Assembly: GCF_002105155.1 (NCBI RefSeq)
Contig: NW_019028997.1
Location: 186,001-250,000, forward strand
From: Lobosporangium transversale
Taxonomy: Eukaryota; Mortierellomycota; Mortierellomycetes; Mortierellales; Mortierellaceae
Direction: 5' to 3'
Length of the DNA: 64,000 nucleotides
How positions within the stretch are numbered: the first letter of the stretch is position 1; each line of letters starts with the position of its first letter. A program made the position numbers and the translations under genes. The notes beneath the pieces are model-generated. The model had not been told where the DNA came from. It worked only from the letters and a program-made list of their open reading frames with translations, and did not search any database. This document shows positions 51,701 to 60,219 of this stretch, in pieces.

Positions 51701-51735
51701 GTCCTACATGTTACTATGTTAGGCGTATTACTCAT
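45727..51735 (-). CDS. LINE ORF2: endonuclease, reverse transcriptase, RNase H (2002 residues)
   Basis: ORF2 provides target-primed reverse transcription. Residues 1-265 form an APE-like endonuclease (LKLGTFNTQGIL, ALQETNMNHG, GDFNGVCNPRIDR, SSDHKMVTANI). The reverse transcriptase spans about 560-900, with VFQDMKRCFDSVN and the catalytic FVDD near residue 833. An Arg/Glu-rich segment of about 265 residues (about 1170-1435), likely coiled coil, follows. RNase H is at about 1485-1640 (LTLYSDGSLEE, ASSTKAEL, WVKGHAGNRGN). A Cys/His finger CRMCEQEQEDIEHLWRC is near residue 1745. The ATG overlaps the last 8 bases of ORF1, so translation probably depends on termination-reinitiation. No internal stop is present. 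The length is at the high end for fungal LINE ORF2, mainly because of the coiled-coil insert. Confidence 0.93.
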   Translation of the reverse strand: MSNTPNIVTCRTVNRDGKNDRLKLGTFNTQGILTAGKLETLCHWGESEEYDVIALQETNMNHGAKIAADYIKQESYKFWWLTGEEGKTRGTGVGLIIHKWLWVHAGRISSCGSRGQSRDFNFKGQLKLRVINCYVPSEDRTNREKEKQRRELSEWLKGECISARAERREVIIMGDFNGVCNPRIDRKNCTRTSTNPETDILKWLQTEQFYDTYRALHPTTQDFTCQGVSRIDMIFTDSLLVGKLVYVDHSSVDGVSSDHKMVTANITIQALIHKADPLKYKKPKGFRFQFRDINKTQWDDFENALNMALDDQEKMRNLGLKYENQNEGRITPEELEKVKVEQAWRWYSKTVLRCAKATLPGKTVGRSGVKPQAELSILHLVRDLSKIKQATVAIRRRRRTDLEDSAREYLEAERIKFNNHAKWMREETERGMEDLGEVPGWNADEEEWETWSKGIKKRWVQAISEMQTERRLEKASKMTEWIEQRCGQLLTATGRMIDKLLGRGHGRVILDRIQVQEDGDTFNILEPEGIKRHVREWFQKWHGPRPAKPLEQGTRWERQYAPHERIKEEWYDGLMSPPSWEEFMVVIQETPKNKAPGVSGTTNDLFQHQGQVGHNILFQIVGATIVQETIPKDWKTGLLYCIPKAAEWSGSMAEVRPIALLEHARKIMFTVLTNRLSEMMRRHNILRGPNFSVLKGTTTKDPIHILQAAMEDAREFRKEQWIVFQDMKRCFDSVNCASDGMLSRGLRRLRVPEAFIRLCENIAVTKVNRVITEYGLTKEYRPECGLDQGGVECPLLWRIAYDPLLCEVMDHMKGYRIEGPPDTPQLACLAFVDDTTWISDSKQHVQDILDVATSFFVLNGVEINAKKTQVLTLNSKLNNNNNLHFGTPAEEIRPLGKDDPVRILGVWVTARGSVKTTENIVEREVTSMCSILSSKAVTDKQTAYLINNVLIPKVLYRISAQILPPSFVRRMTGKYMKLCKSKARMPSTTPNSIMHHPRFYAIKNLEDAQTEEQISTLFLRLNDNGLMGRICRARLIALQKRLRTSKLPTAEPHKIKAYKHNFASSVCKLMADRQVKFDLQLANDFGLPGNALNIADMLHGIVDDQPVRELAARGIYYAEQTLDEDSSLKSWNEVRTKRRDPKASPAWFHNVQNALHESLYTHNFIEVWCRDKKNILQRLDEEEERDLRELQQLNETENNERADELLTEDNMLEEQPTEDDEDDEVGYISYLSDVEEDPREPLDPLSVEQREERERRAQCYIQEGMQEYEGYTESDRELQKEYLRENFEKRERLREKEREANERHRLWKDPQGRKMLQFRDRLERGKREQWLLRKIEQERKKEEAERRRVWRREQWVQAKQEAAHSKAIERARRQERLRLQARFQRLDEQGRREQRRRAAFNRARRRAQERNKIRGRHELDEQALDRRLRTKAQEEMDSSRTRNNKIPEGHHRWFGSSECLGVEIPQVDMDNILRQREKLSTMSQLTLYSDGSLEEAGRRAARMAFGVVAQIGPESFSNVVSGRVDGYASSTKAELVGLYAAILVSPRNVPTTVYIDNMAVVVQFKDLAQKREASTERQRLRSKYAVWWAAISRALFKQGGKVTVKWVKGHAGNRGNIRADQAAKDAHFSEMWTIKVLEHNDLRCHAIFENEVVEDDLRHLLKLQSAVRTHYLWASQNRVRNYIADWREVEWKASLHILHDGNTPRGLFTSPADCHKRAHRIKKVHGMLPTLTYMRQWRPDLYETDICRMCEQEQEDIEHLWRCPMTLDEQLKGWKQAIELITKDGKRALVKEKKLWEDKQGKTQEPNLNKGGPSFTPVADNVIWGSLEAMFKGVREIRHASTLFGEEDVDMGRRNEGEHAHWTVQDLYHGLVPKELIQKWKTIFRTTASISRYIVCRFVKSIEELGRTEIWNRRCKVTVNWERENGITSVSKRARGRNCVGRHRRSRGEFFGSHQGQRRTADVKAIRTEADRRVAASYRQQVELAIMERLESCKFLMIEDSG

Positions 51736-53524
51736 TTAAGGAAGGTTTTGAGGATTGTCCAATTATCACTACAGGCTTTGATGGCAATGGTACTGTTTTT
51801 TCAGCAGCCCTGGGTGGGCCCATTAGCGCCATAATAGCGGCCAAAGTCTCGTTCGTGTCTGGGATAGCTAGTCCACTGGAGTTCTGGCCTTTCTTTGACT
51901 TCATCGCGCTGCGACTTGTGTCTGCGCTCAGACCGACTGCCATTAGCTGTTCCTTAGGGACAGTGATGCCCATATTCTTTGAGAGCATTTGAATCACTAT
52001 AGACATCAACATCTGATTGGTCTGCGCAAGCTGTAATTGCTCCTGTTGCATTCTAACGATAGTCTCTTGAAGCTGTCCAATTTTCTTTTCCAATACATTT
52101 TGCATAGCTTTATTTTGTCCATTATGCTGCTGTCCAGGCTGTTGTTGCTTATTTTGTTGTGGCCCGCTGTTTTGTCCATTCTGCAGTCCATTTTGCGGTC
52201 CATTTTGCGGTCCATTTTGCAATTCGCTTTGTCTCTGTGTCTGTTCTCCATTTTGGCTGCTACTTCCAATGATCTGTGCAAATGTACGGTTAGCCGTGAC
52301 CTTAAGCGCTCCACCTCTTTGGTACTCTTTCACTGCCTGGATGTGGGCCTTAGTCTTCATTCTTTCAATGTAAATTGTGCACACCCTTTGAATATGGCCT
52401 AGTTCACCGCACTCTCTACATCTTTTGTCTTCTTTATCTCCCCACATAGTTTCTTTCCCACCTACTTTAATGGGAATCTCCATGCAGCTAACCATGTCTG
52501 CTTCTGATGAGAAATAAACGAATGCTTCACGTAAAGTCTTTGTGTATTTACCCTCTTTCGAGAAAATCCTTGGGATAATTAAAAACTCAGCCTTATTTTC
52601 GCCCAGGATCTCTTTCAAGTCCAAAGGCGTTGTTCCCATAGGGAGTTGAGACAGCTTTGCGACATAACGCAGTTCCCACACTACTTTCTCCTTTCCAATT
52701 GTACTTAAACGAGCAAGATCTCTACCAACGAAAACCCACTTTTTCTTTTCCGCTTGGATTTTCTTTACACTCTCCTCTTGTCTAAAGAGAACTCTTGCCA
52801 CAATTTTGATACCATTTTTGCATGGACGAGTTACAATTTTTTCCACTTCGCCAAACTGAGCCATCGCTGATTTGATCCTGAAATCATCAGTCTTGGGATG
52901 AAGACCGTAAATTTCAACTGATCTATCCTGTTCTGTGATGCGTTGGTCCTGATCGACTCTGGTGAAGATAGGCTGCTCCGAAGATGTTCCGTTTTCTTCG
53001 TCTTCTTTATGGTGAGTGAGTTCCAGCAGGTTCTCTAGGTCACCCAGCGTTTCAACGGCGACGCGAAAAACTTTTTGTCCGTCCTTATTCTTGATACGGG
53101 TTGGTCCCTCCGTGCAGTGGATGCCTTGGTGAATGAGGATCTGCTGGAGTTCATCTCTTTTCATAGCGTAGGTGTCGCCATAGATCAGATCCACAGGAGC
53201 CGTGGCCACGAAAAACCTTTCCTTAGTTCTCTGAACTTCGATCCACTCTGTTTCGTCATCCATTTCTTCGTCGTCTTCGTCAATTGCTGTCTCGGTAGCA
53301 GCGCGCTCTTGATCAACTTGCATTTGTTTTAGTCCCTTTTTGGGATTATAAGAACAGCGTTGAGTGGAATTCATTGCAATTGGGGTGGTGGCCCCAATAC
53401 TTTGGCTTGGTTTTTGCGCGTCTTGGCCGTCAAGGGGAAGTTTTTGTTTTTTGAAATTGTTCATTCTGCTTGTTTCTCCATCATCTTGTCGATGATGGAG
53501 TTGAATTTTTTCAGCCCCAGACAT
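51728..53524 (-). CDS. LINE ORF1: Gag-like RNA-binding protein (598 residues)
   Basis: ORF1 proteins bind element RNA and form the ribonucleoprotein. It starts MSGAEKIQLHHRQ. An acidic patch (TAIDEDDEEMDDETEW) comes first, then an RRM-like half (about residues 190-330, RSVEIYGLHPKTDDFRIKSA), then one CCHC knuckle CRECGELGHIQRVC (about 365-380). A tract of QNGPQNG repeats and Gln (about 425-480) and a coiled-coil-like stretch LEKKIGQLQETIVRMQQEQ follow. The C-terminus ends KPSLNE with TAA. Only one knuckle is present. Confidence 0.9.
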   Translation of the reverse strand: MSGAEKIQLHHRQDDGETSRMNNFKKQKLPLDGQDAQKPSQSIGATTPIAMNSTQRCSYNPKKGLKQMQVDQERAATETAIDEDDEEMDDETEWIEVQRTKERFFVATAPVDLIYGDTYAMKRDELQQILIHQGIHCTEGPTRIKNKDGQKVFRVAVETLGDLENLLELTHHKEDEENGTSSEQPIFTRVDQDQRITEQDRSVEIYGLHPKTDDFRIKSAMAQFGEVEKIVTRPCKNGIKIVARVLFRQEESVKKIQAEKKKWVFVGRDLARLSTIGKEKVVWELRYVAKLSQLPMGTTPLDLKEILGENKAEFLIIPRIFSKEGKYTKTLREAFVYFSSEADMVSCMEIPIKVGGKETMWGDKEDKRCRECGELGHIQRVCTIYIERMKTKAHIQAVKEYQRGGALKVTANRTFAQIIGSSSQNGEQTQRQSELQNGPQNGPQNGLQNGQNSGPQQNKQQQPGQQHNGQNKAMQNVLEKKIGQLQETIVRMQQEQLQLAQTNQMLMSIVIQMLSKNMGITVPKEQLMAVGLSADTSRSAMKSKKGQNSSGLAIPDTNETLAAIMALMGPPRAAEKTVPLPSKPVVIIGQSSKPSLNE

Positions 53525-53681
53525 CTTGGGTTGATAAATACTTTTGCACTCTTGTGCGCTAACGTAGGGTGTGTAAGGGGTGTTAAGAGAGGGGCAGTGT
53601 TAATGTAGCGTCCGACTTGATGGATCGGAGAAGAGTTTTATAATGGTCCGACAGTCCGGGTCGAATATGGATCAGTCAATT

Positions 53682-53700
53682 TGAAGTGTTGTACCAAGAT
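53682..53700. repeat. LINE target-site duplication, right copy
   Basis: TGAAGTGTTGTACCAAGAT, identical to 45436-45454; the pre-insertion sequence resumes with AAAGGTAAGG. Confidence 0.93.
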
Positions 53701-53978
53701 AAAGGTAAGGAACACTTCAGGACGGAGAGTCCACTATTTATTATAGCGGAGGATCGGGTGGCTAGCTCACGTCCAGGCAGGACGGGGTGGGTTTGAGGGT
53801 ACCACTATAGGTATACCTCTGGTCCTACCTACCATGACGTCACTTGTTATAGGACGTGAGCTAAGTTGCCTCGATTTAGGACGACTTGTAATAAATATAT
53901 TTTCTATTACACTATCAGCATACCTTATAGTCCCGTGATTGTATTTAGGATTAAAGTATATAATTATCAGAGCGATAC
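53701..53978. other. Spacer between LINE and Gypsy element
   Basis: 278 bases without a gene. It includes a GGACGTGAGCTAAG / TAGCTCACGTCC inverted pair (about 53762-53773 and 53850-53864) that may be an old element end. Confidence 0.45.
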
Positions 53979-54363
53979 TGTCGTAGAGCATCTACTAGTG
54001 ATCTCTGGAAACTAGTAGGTAATGATGAAAAATGAAGAATTGGGCAAGAGCCTCGTGGTTTTGGGATACGATAGTGATCCTAAGTAATGCTTTGAATGAT
54101 TTTGAGGATGCTGCAAAAGGGCATCGATAATAAGAAGAGAGATCTTTAATAACTGCTAATTTTCTGAGAATTCATAATGAGAATAATGAAGATAAACTCA
54201 CCTGCAAAAGGGCATCGATAATAAGAAGAGAGATGCCGTTTTTGCAGTGAAGGAAAAAGCTACTGAAATACTATTTAAAAATGGTAGAAAATAGGATGAT
54301 AGGAAATAAATAAATTGAAAGGAAATACATATTTAGGTAAATGAATAGGCGTCATTTACGACA
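53979..54363 (-). repeat. 3' LTR of the Gypsy element
   Basis: 385 bases, the same as 59347-59731. It contains an internal direct repeat of about 31 bases (CTGCAAAAGGGCATCGATAA onwards, at about 54111 and 54202). The pol stop codon TAA lies inside this LTR (54356-54358). Confidence 0.95.
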
Positions 54364-57348
54364 CCCCTCCATTCGGATTGGCACTACTCCTGGAGTGCCT
54401 GGATAGACGCCGTAGCTCTCTCTGATAAATCTCAGCAGCATTTGCTGGAGGAATGATAGGAGAAAGAGGAGCTACAGCATCACGATCAGCGATGAACTGC
54501 TCTTGAGCTACACGTTGTCGTGCAGCATCTTGAATTTGTGCCGTTACTGGATCAAGTTCAATGGGTGATCCGTCCATGGAATTATCCATAGAAAATTCAT
54601 CAGAAGCGCTTTTTGGTTTATACCAAGGCGCCTTAGGCATCTCGTTATCGACTAGAACAGCCTTCTTCAATCTATCTTGATGGACTAAGTCAGCTTTTAT
54701 CGTACCGTCAGGCCATGCAAGCTGAAAGGTATGTAGAGGCGTTGCTCGAACAATACGTAAGGGACCATAAAAACTTTGATCAAATTTCTTCTTAGCGAAG
54801 TGCTTCACAAGGACAGCATCACCTGGAAGAAATTTATTTTCGTCGATTTCATTCTGCTTGTCATAGGTAGAAGCCATAAGATCTGCTGCTTTCTGTTGTA
54901 GACCATGTGCCTTGCGACGTATTTCATCAATCTGATCAAACTGTTGTTGTCTGTAAGCTGAGTAATCATCTTCCGTTATGAAGTCGAATAAATGAGGGTG
55001 AGAAGTATCTCCAGGGATAACTGGATCTAGACCATAAACCAGTTTAAAAGGTGACACTTTAGTGATAGAGTGTATACGAACTCGACATGCGAATAAGGCT
55101 TGTAAAATGTATCTGTCCCAAGCTGTACGATGATTTCCGACAAACTTGTTAATCATTGTGCCTAATAAGCCGTTAAATCGTTCGCACTTTCCGTTGGCTC
55201 GGGGATGGTATGCAGATGTTAGTTGATGGTTCGTACCCATCCGATTCATATATCGCTGTAAGGTCGCTGCCGTGAAATTTGATCCACGGTCTGTGACAAT
55301 TTCAGATGGACATCCAAACTGCATAAAAATTTCCTCATAAATAAAGTCAGCAACTGCCGATGCAGTCGCTTCATGCACAGCACGGGCTAAGGGCCAGTTG
55401 GTAGCATAATCAATTGCGGTGATAATCCAACGATTGCCATTCTTGGTTTTCGGTAGGGCTCCTATGAAGTCCATTCCCCAGCGCTGAAAGGGCAAGGTAG
55501 GCTCTAGAGGATGTAGAGGTGCAACAGTGGCATCTTGACGGGCTAACAGCTGACATTCAGGACAAGCTGAGACCATTGTTATAATATCAGCACGAAGGGT
55601 TGGCCACCATACACGAGTTGAAACCAGATCGAATAAGCCGTTTCGGCCAAGATGACCAAAGCCAGCATGATACATATATAGAGTATCAGCTCGATTGACG
55701 AAAGGAACAAATGGGACTGGGCCGTGTTCTGTTATACGACACAAAGTGTCGTGATCGACTTGGAAATGAATTGCTTCATCTCTTACTAGTTTAGCAGATT
55801 CATCATCTTCAGGTAAGGATCCATCCTTGAAATAGGCATAGATGTATAAAGGCCAGTCAACATTATCAGCGGCAAAGTCTTTTATAGATGAAGTAGTTGC
55901 AAGAGAGGCAACTGTTGGTGTAGATAAACGAGACAAAGCATCTGCGGCTGAGTTATCGACACCTCGACGATATTGAATATCAAGATTGTAGGGCGCCAAA
56001 AATTCAATCCATCTGGCCATACGACCGCTCAGATGAGGTTGATTAAATAAAAAGCGTAGGCTAGCGTGATCAGTGAAGACGGTTACTACTGATCCTAAGA
56101 GGTAAGAGCGCCATGCTCCACATGCTCGGACTATGGCCAATAGTTCCTTTTCATGGACTGGAAAATTTTTCTCAGAATTAGAGAGCTTGTGTGACACAAA
56201 AGCAACCGGGTGAAGACGGTTATCGATCATTTGTGAAAGAACTGCTCCTGTAGCAATGTCAGAGGCATCAGTTTCCACAAAAAATGGCTTAGAAAAGTCT
56301 CCGGGGTAAAGAACTGGTGTTGAGGTAAGCAATTGAATCAACTTGTCCATGGCTGCTTGATGGCTAGGAGTCCATTGTGGTAAAGGTCTCTTTTTGGCAT
56401 TGTTTTGTCCTTCTTGCTTTAATAAATCAGTCAAGGGGCTTGCAATCTTGGCGAAGTTGCGTATAAATCGCCTGTAGTAATTTGTGAAGCCTAAGAATGA
56501 GCGTAATTCTTGAACATTGGATGGAGTGGGCCAATCTTTAAGGACTGCAACCTTGTCTGGATCGACTTCAATACCTCGAGAGGATATGACATGACCCAAG
56601 AATTTGACTTCAGATACACCAAAGGTACACTTGCTGGGCTTTGCGTGAAGGGAAGCCGATTTCAAAGCTTCTAGAACCAGCTTGAGATGTTGAACATGCT
56701 CTTTCATAGAAGAAGAGAAAATAAGGATGTCGTCTAAAAAGACAACAACGAACTTGTCCAAGAATTCCTTTAAGACATCATTGGTTAAAGTCTGGCATGT
56801 AGCAGGTCCTCCTGTGAGACCAAAAGGCATGACTACGTATTCGAAATGGCCATATCTTGTATTGAAAGCAGTTTTTGGAATGTCTGCAGGGTGAATACGC
56901 ACTTGATTAAAAGCACTTTCTAAGTCTAGCTTGGAGAAAACAGTAGCACCAGTAAATCGATCGAAAAATTCTTCGATCAAGGGAAGTGGGTACCTATTCT
57001 TGATTGTGATTGAGTTCAAAGCTCTATAATCAATACACAGCCGGAGGGAACCATCGCTCTTGGTCACGAATAGAACAGGGGATGCCCACGGGGAAATGGA
57101 AGGTCTGATAAAGCCTTTCTTAAGTAAATCATCAAGTTGTTGCTTTAAAACTAACAACTCTTTTGGGGACATCTTGTAGGCTCGCTTATAGATCGGGCGT
57201 GCGTCTACTGTATCAATGTGATGATCTTGAGGTCTCTGTGGTGGTAGAGTCGGACAATGGAGTGAAGACAGAATTTTCATATTCGTATAAAAGCTTCTGT
57301 AGTGTAGGATCAATATTGTTGTCTTTAATAACTTCCGCTAACGAAAGA
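54356..57348 (-). CDS. Gypsy Pol: reverse transcriptase, RNase H, integrase
   Basis: The frame is +1 relative to Gag, opens after a TAG at about 57350 and overlaps Gag for about 135 bases. There is no ATG at its start, so it is expressed by +1 frameshifting. RT motifs are [31 protein letters not shown] and [11 protein letters not shown]. RNase H starts [18 protein letters not shown]. The integrase zinc finger is [11 protein letters not shown] ... CPECQ. The DDE core has [17 protein letters not shown] and [15 protein letters not shown]-like [20 protein letters not shown] follows. The C-terminus ends NPNGGVS, inside the LTR. No chromodomain is seen. All catalytic residues look present. Confidence 0.93.
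54364..54370 (-). promoter_or_regulatory. Gypsy polypurine tract
   Basis: GGAGGGG on the minus strand lies directly before the 3' LTR, the expected primer for plus-strand DNA synthesis. It is also the coding sequence for the Gly-Gly near the Pol C-terminus. Confidence 0.8.
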
Positions 57349-58997
57349 GCAGAAATTTTCGGAGTCGATTGTTCATCTTGAAGAAAAACCAAACCCAGGT
57401 CTTGTTGATTTGACACAGCACGCTGGATGGCTCGATGAGTACACAACGAATCCATTTGAGGTTCCGAAGAAAGAACCTTTAGGGATGAGTCTTTGGAAGA
57501 AGCCTTGTATGATGCTCCATTCACAGTCCAAGTCAAAGTTCCTTGAACATAATCAGTATTTGGATTATACTTCTTTAACCAAACCAGGCCAAGGTAAATG
57601 TCTTGACTTAGGATATCAGCCACGCAAAATTCCTCGTCATGAGTAAAGTTGCCGATAGTAAATACGAGAGTGACTAAGCTTGTCAACTTTACGTTACTAA
57701 GATTGGCTGTAGTGGCGATTGTTGGCCGATTGAGTTTTGTTTCTTTTTTTATGAGCGAAGGATCATATGCGCGGATCCTGTTAAGCGCTGTTGTAGAGAT
57801 CGCGTTGCAATTGCATCCGCCGTCGATAAGGGCAATCAGCTCAGTTGAGCCGACGTTCGTTTTGATGAAGATCTGTTCAGGCAACATTTTGATGTGATCT
57901 TCTAGTGGTGCTGATTTATCTGTCATTGTAATAGGCTCAACGGTATGAGCTTGTAATTGATTAACATGGGCAGATTTGTCAGGCTTATTATCAGGCTTTG
58001 TAGGGCAAGCGTACCCTTTGTGATCTGTCTTGCCACAGATATAGCATGACCGGGGACCATTGCCACCGTTTTTGTAGCATTGTACCTCAGAATGGCCGTG
58101 CCTGCCACAAGTAGGACAAGGTGGACGTCTTGTTCTGAGGGAATCTATGTCCATAGTAGATTCCGCAACATGGTCATGGTCTTGATGACGGTCTTGATGA
58201 CGGTCTTGGTGTTGTTGTGAATTATTTTGATGAGAATTGTTTTGATGAGAGTTATTTCGATGATAAGTGGTATGTGAGGTTGAATGTCTGACAAAGTCAT
58301 TATTTTTGTAAGATGCTTGATGTGGAGGAGGAGTATGAGGTTTGTCATTGGATCTTGATGCCTTGTCTAAGAGTCTCTTTGCGTGCCAGTTATGAGATTC
58401 TGTGCGACAAACATCTAGGACTTCATTCCAGGTCGTGGCGTTCTCTTTCTGAAGCTTGCGCTGGAGCCATAAATCTGCGACTCGACGGAAGTTCCATACT
58501 TTTTCTCCTTCGGGAATTTTATCACGAAGTGGATAGTATGCTGCCTCGAACTCACGGACGAATTCCATAACATCTGAGTTCGGTTTCATGGATAAATTGT
58601 CGTACTTGTAACGTAGCTCGAACTCATCATCCGCCTTGGCAAATTGTTCCTTAAAATCATGAGCGAATTTTTTCCAAGTGAGGATATTCTTAGTCTCAAG
58701 ATCGTCAATGTGTCTAAGACTCCAATCACGTGCGATCTTTTCCATATGTAGAGCAACACGAACTGTAAAGAAGTTATCATTGACGTTGGAAATTTTGTAC
58801 AAAGCGTCCATAGCGCGTAACCAGGATGAAACATCCGTCTTGCTATCGAATCGTTCAATTCCTGCAAGATTAAAATGCTGATTGGTTGTAGTTTCCATAT
58901 TTACATCACCATCGGTGTCAAGAAAGGAATTGGAGGATGTGGTCGTGGTAGAGGAGCTTGCGGTGCTTTGAACGTTGATATTGGATGGGGGTTTCAT
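57213..58997 (-). CDS. Gypsy Gag with two zinc knuckles and protease-like domain (594 residues)
   Basis: Gag builds the virus-like particle. The capsid-like region (about residues 40-200, [29 protein letters not shown]) is followed by His/Gln-rich [10 protein letters not shown] repeats. Two CCHC-type knuckles are C-x2-C-x4-H-x4-[15 protein letters not shown] and [14 protein letters not shown] (about 297-335). A retropepsin-like domain has its active site as [13 protein letters not shown] (about residue 390), where most relatives have D-S-G or D-T-G. The protease is thus fused to Gag before the frameshift, not in Pol. It ends at TGA 57213-57215 after TETSRSSH. Confidence 0.92.
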   Translation of the reverse strand: MKPPSNINVQSTASSSTTTTSSNSFLDTDGDVNMETTTNQHFNLAGIERFDSKTDVSSWLRAMDALYKISNVNDNFFTVRVALHMEKIARDWSLRHIDDLETKNILTWKKFAHDFKEQFAKADDEFELRYKYDNLSMKPNSDVMEFVREFEAAYYPLRDKIPEGEKVWNFRRVADLWLQRKLQKENATTWNEVLDVCRTESHNWHAKRLLDKASRSNDKPHTPPPHQASYKNNDFVRHSTSHTTYHRNNSHQNNSHQNNSQQHQDRHQDRHQDHDHVAESTMDIDSLRTRRPPCPTCGRHGHSEVQCYKNGGNGPRSCYICGKTDHKGYACPTKPDNKPDKSAHVNQLQAHTVEPITMTDKSAPLEDHIKMLPEQIFIKTNVGSTELIALIDGGCNCNAISTTALNRIRAYDPSLIKKETKLNRPTIATTANLSNVKLTSLVTLVFTIGNFTHDEEFCVADILSQDIYLGLVWLKKYNPNTDYVQGTLTWTVNGASYKASSKDSSLKVLSSEPQMDSLCTHRAIQRAVSNQQDLGLVFLQDEQSTPKISALSLAEVIKDNNIDPTLQKLLYEYENSVFTPLSDSTTTETSRSSH

Positions 58998-59126
58998 TGT
59001 TGATAAATAAAAGGTCTTTGTTTGAAAAAAAAGGGCAAATAAGGGGATGAATAAATAAAAATGTGTGTAAACAAGTAAAAAGGTAACAAATAAGGAAAGA
59101 GATAAATGAAACGGAAAAAGAAAGCT

Positions 59127-59131
<5 letters not shown>

Positions 59132-59164
<33 letters not shown>
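59132..59164. repeat. T run in the Gypsy 5' untranslated region
   Basis: About 33 consecutive T on the plus strand (A in the transcript), between the primer-binding site and Gag. Confidence 0.85.
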
Positions 59165-59172
<8 letters not shown>

Positions 59173-59326
59173 CGCGAAAAATAAAAGTGTGTGGTGAAGG
59201 TAAAGAATTTGGTTGAGGAAAAGCAAAAAGTTTGTAATATGATCACAACAAAAGGATGAATATGTACAATCAAAAAGTGTCAAGAAGAATAATAATGGAG
59301 TAGTAACTAGGTCGCGTTAGAGGTTA

Positions 59327-59344
59327 AAAGAACCTTTGCTACCA
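59327..59344 (-). promoter_or_regulatory. Gypsy primer-binding site (initiator tRNA-Met-like)
   Basis: Read on the minus strand, TGGTAGCAAAGGTTC starts two bases after the 5' LTR. The TGGTAGC start matches the 3' end ...GCTACCA typical of eukaryotic initiator tRNA-Met, the primer of Ty1 and Ty3. The initiator tRNA gene is not in this window, so the match is by family knowledge. Confidence 0.75.
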
Positions 59345-59346
59345 TT

Positions 59347-59731
59347 TGTCGTAGAGCATCTACTAGTGATCTCTGGAAACTAGTAGGTAATGATGAAAAA
59401 TGAAGAATTGGGCAAGAGCCTCGTGGTTTTGGGATACGATAGTGATCCTAAGTAATGCTTTGAATGATTTTGAGGATGCTGCAAAAGGGCATCGATAATA
59501 AGAAGAGAGATCTTTAATAACTGCTAATTTTCTGAGAATTCATAATGAGAATAATGAAGATAAACTCACCTGCAAAAGGGCATCGATAATAAGAAGAGAG
59601 ATGCCGTTTTTGCAGTGAAGGAAAAAGCTACTGAAATACTATTTAAAAATGGTAGAAAATAGGATGATAGGAAATAAATAAATTGAAAGGAAATACATAT
59701 TTAGGTAAATGAATAGGCGTCATTTACGACA
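59347..59731 (-). repeat. 5' LTR of the Gypsy element
   Basis: 385 bases, read as identical to the 3' LTR. It carries the transcription start (not located) and the same internal 31-base repeat. Its outer edge is 13 bases before tRNA-Lys. Confidence 0.95.
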
Positions 59732-59744
59732 ATACTCAACAAAA

Positions 59745-59817
59745 GCCCGGCTAACTCAATCGGTAGAGTGTCAGACTTTTAATCTGAAAGTTGCGGGTTC
59801 GACCCCCGCGTTGGGCG
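59745..59817 (+). tRNA. tRNA-Lys (anticodon TTT)
   Basis: The acceptor GCCCGGC pairs with GTTGGGC (two G-U pairs), discriminator G. The anticodon stem is TCAGA/TCTGA with loop CTTTTAA. The T arm is GCGGG-TTCGACC-CCCGC. It reads AAA codons. A TTTTT-type terminator signal is weak (ATTTTTC at 59822-59828). Confidence 0.95.
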
Positions 59818-60219
59818 TATAATTTTTCTATTTTGGAGTTTTTGAATAGAATATTATTGCGGCAGGAATTATTGGATACGGCTTTATTTGCGACTCCTGA
59901 AAGGTTTTTACTTCAGGACCAACAAGGATGTTTGTGTACCTGGACTTTAAAAGGTAACGAAACAGATGATAATACCTTGATGTCCAACTTACAGTTAATG
60001 TACCTGGTTTTTTCATTTAATCGTGTGTTGTCCTAGCTATCATTATAAGAATGCCTAAGTTGTTTACTGCTAAACTAAACTAAACCGAGAGCATCAGGTA
60101 CTACGCATTGGTTTGAACGTTCAGAAAATACCCGTAACCTCTAATTGTGGGCAAAGCTTGATAGCAAGGGTAGATCCGATATTTTGATTTCATCCTGTTG
60201 TTTTACCGAATGTTTGGCA
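59818..60219. other. Intergenic, tRNA-Lys to BTB gene 3' end
   Basis: An open frame at 59791-60036 (+) overlaps the tRNA. Its segment reading LFATPERFLLQDQQGC looks somewhat protein-like but has no recognisable family. Otherwise nothing is seen. Confidence 0.4.

Larger units (their letters stand above)
45455..53681 (-). mobile_element. Full-length non-LTR retrotransposon (LINE), about 8.2 kb
   Basis: On the minus strand the order is a 157-base 5' leader (53681-53525), ORF1 (53524-51728), ORF2 (51735-45727), a 3' untranslated region of about 245 bases and a poly(A) of about 27 (45481-45455). Perfect 19-base target duplications flank it. Both ORFs are open and nothing appears truncated, so it may be active. 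The tail GTTATC-An recurs in at least five truncated copies in this window. The EN/RT/RNase H layout with a separate Gag-like ORF1 places it among the Tad/I-like LINEs of fungi; the exact clade is unresolved. Confidence 0.93.
53979..59731 (-). mobile_element. Complete Ty3/Gypsy LTR retrotransposon, 5753 bases
   Basis: 385-base LTRs (TG...CA ends, identical by eye) flank gag and pol on the minus strand. The primer-binding site follows the 5' LTR after two bases, and a GGAGGGG polypurine tract abuts the 3' LTR. A short duplication ATAC (53975-53978 and 59732-59735) marks the target. Domain order protease-RT-RNase H-integrase is that of Ty3/Gypsy (Metaviridae); there is no chromodomain and no env. 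Identical LTRs and open frames indicate recent insertion. It lies 13 bases upstream of tRNA-Lys. Confidence 0.95.

Noticed and set aside
45727-51735. Plus-strand open frames across the LINE (several of 60-205 codons)
   Set aside because: They lie opposite the 2002-codon ORF2 and show no independent domain or start context.
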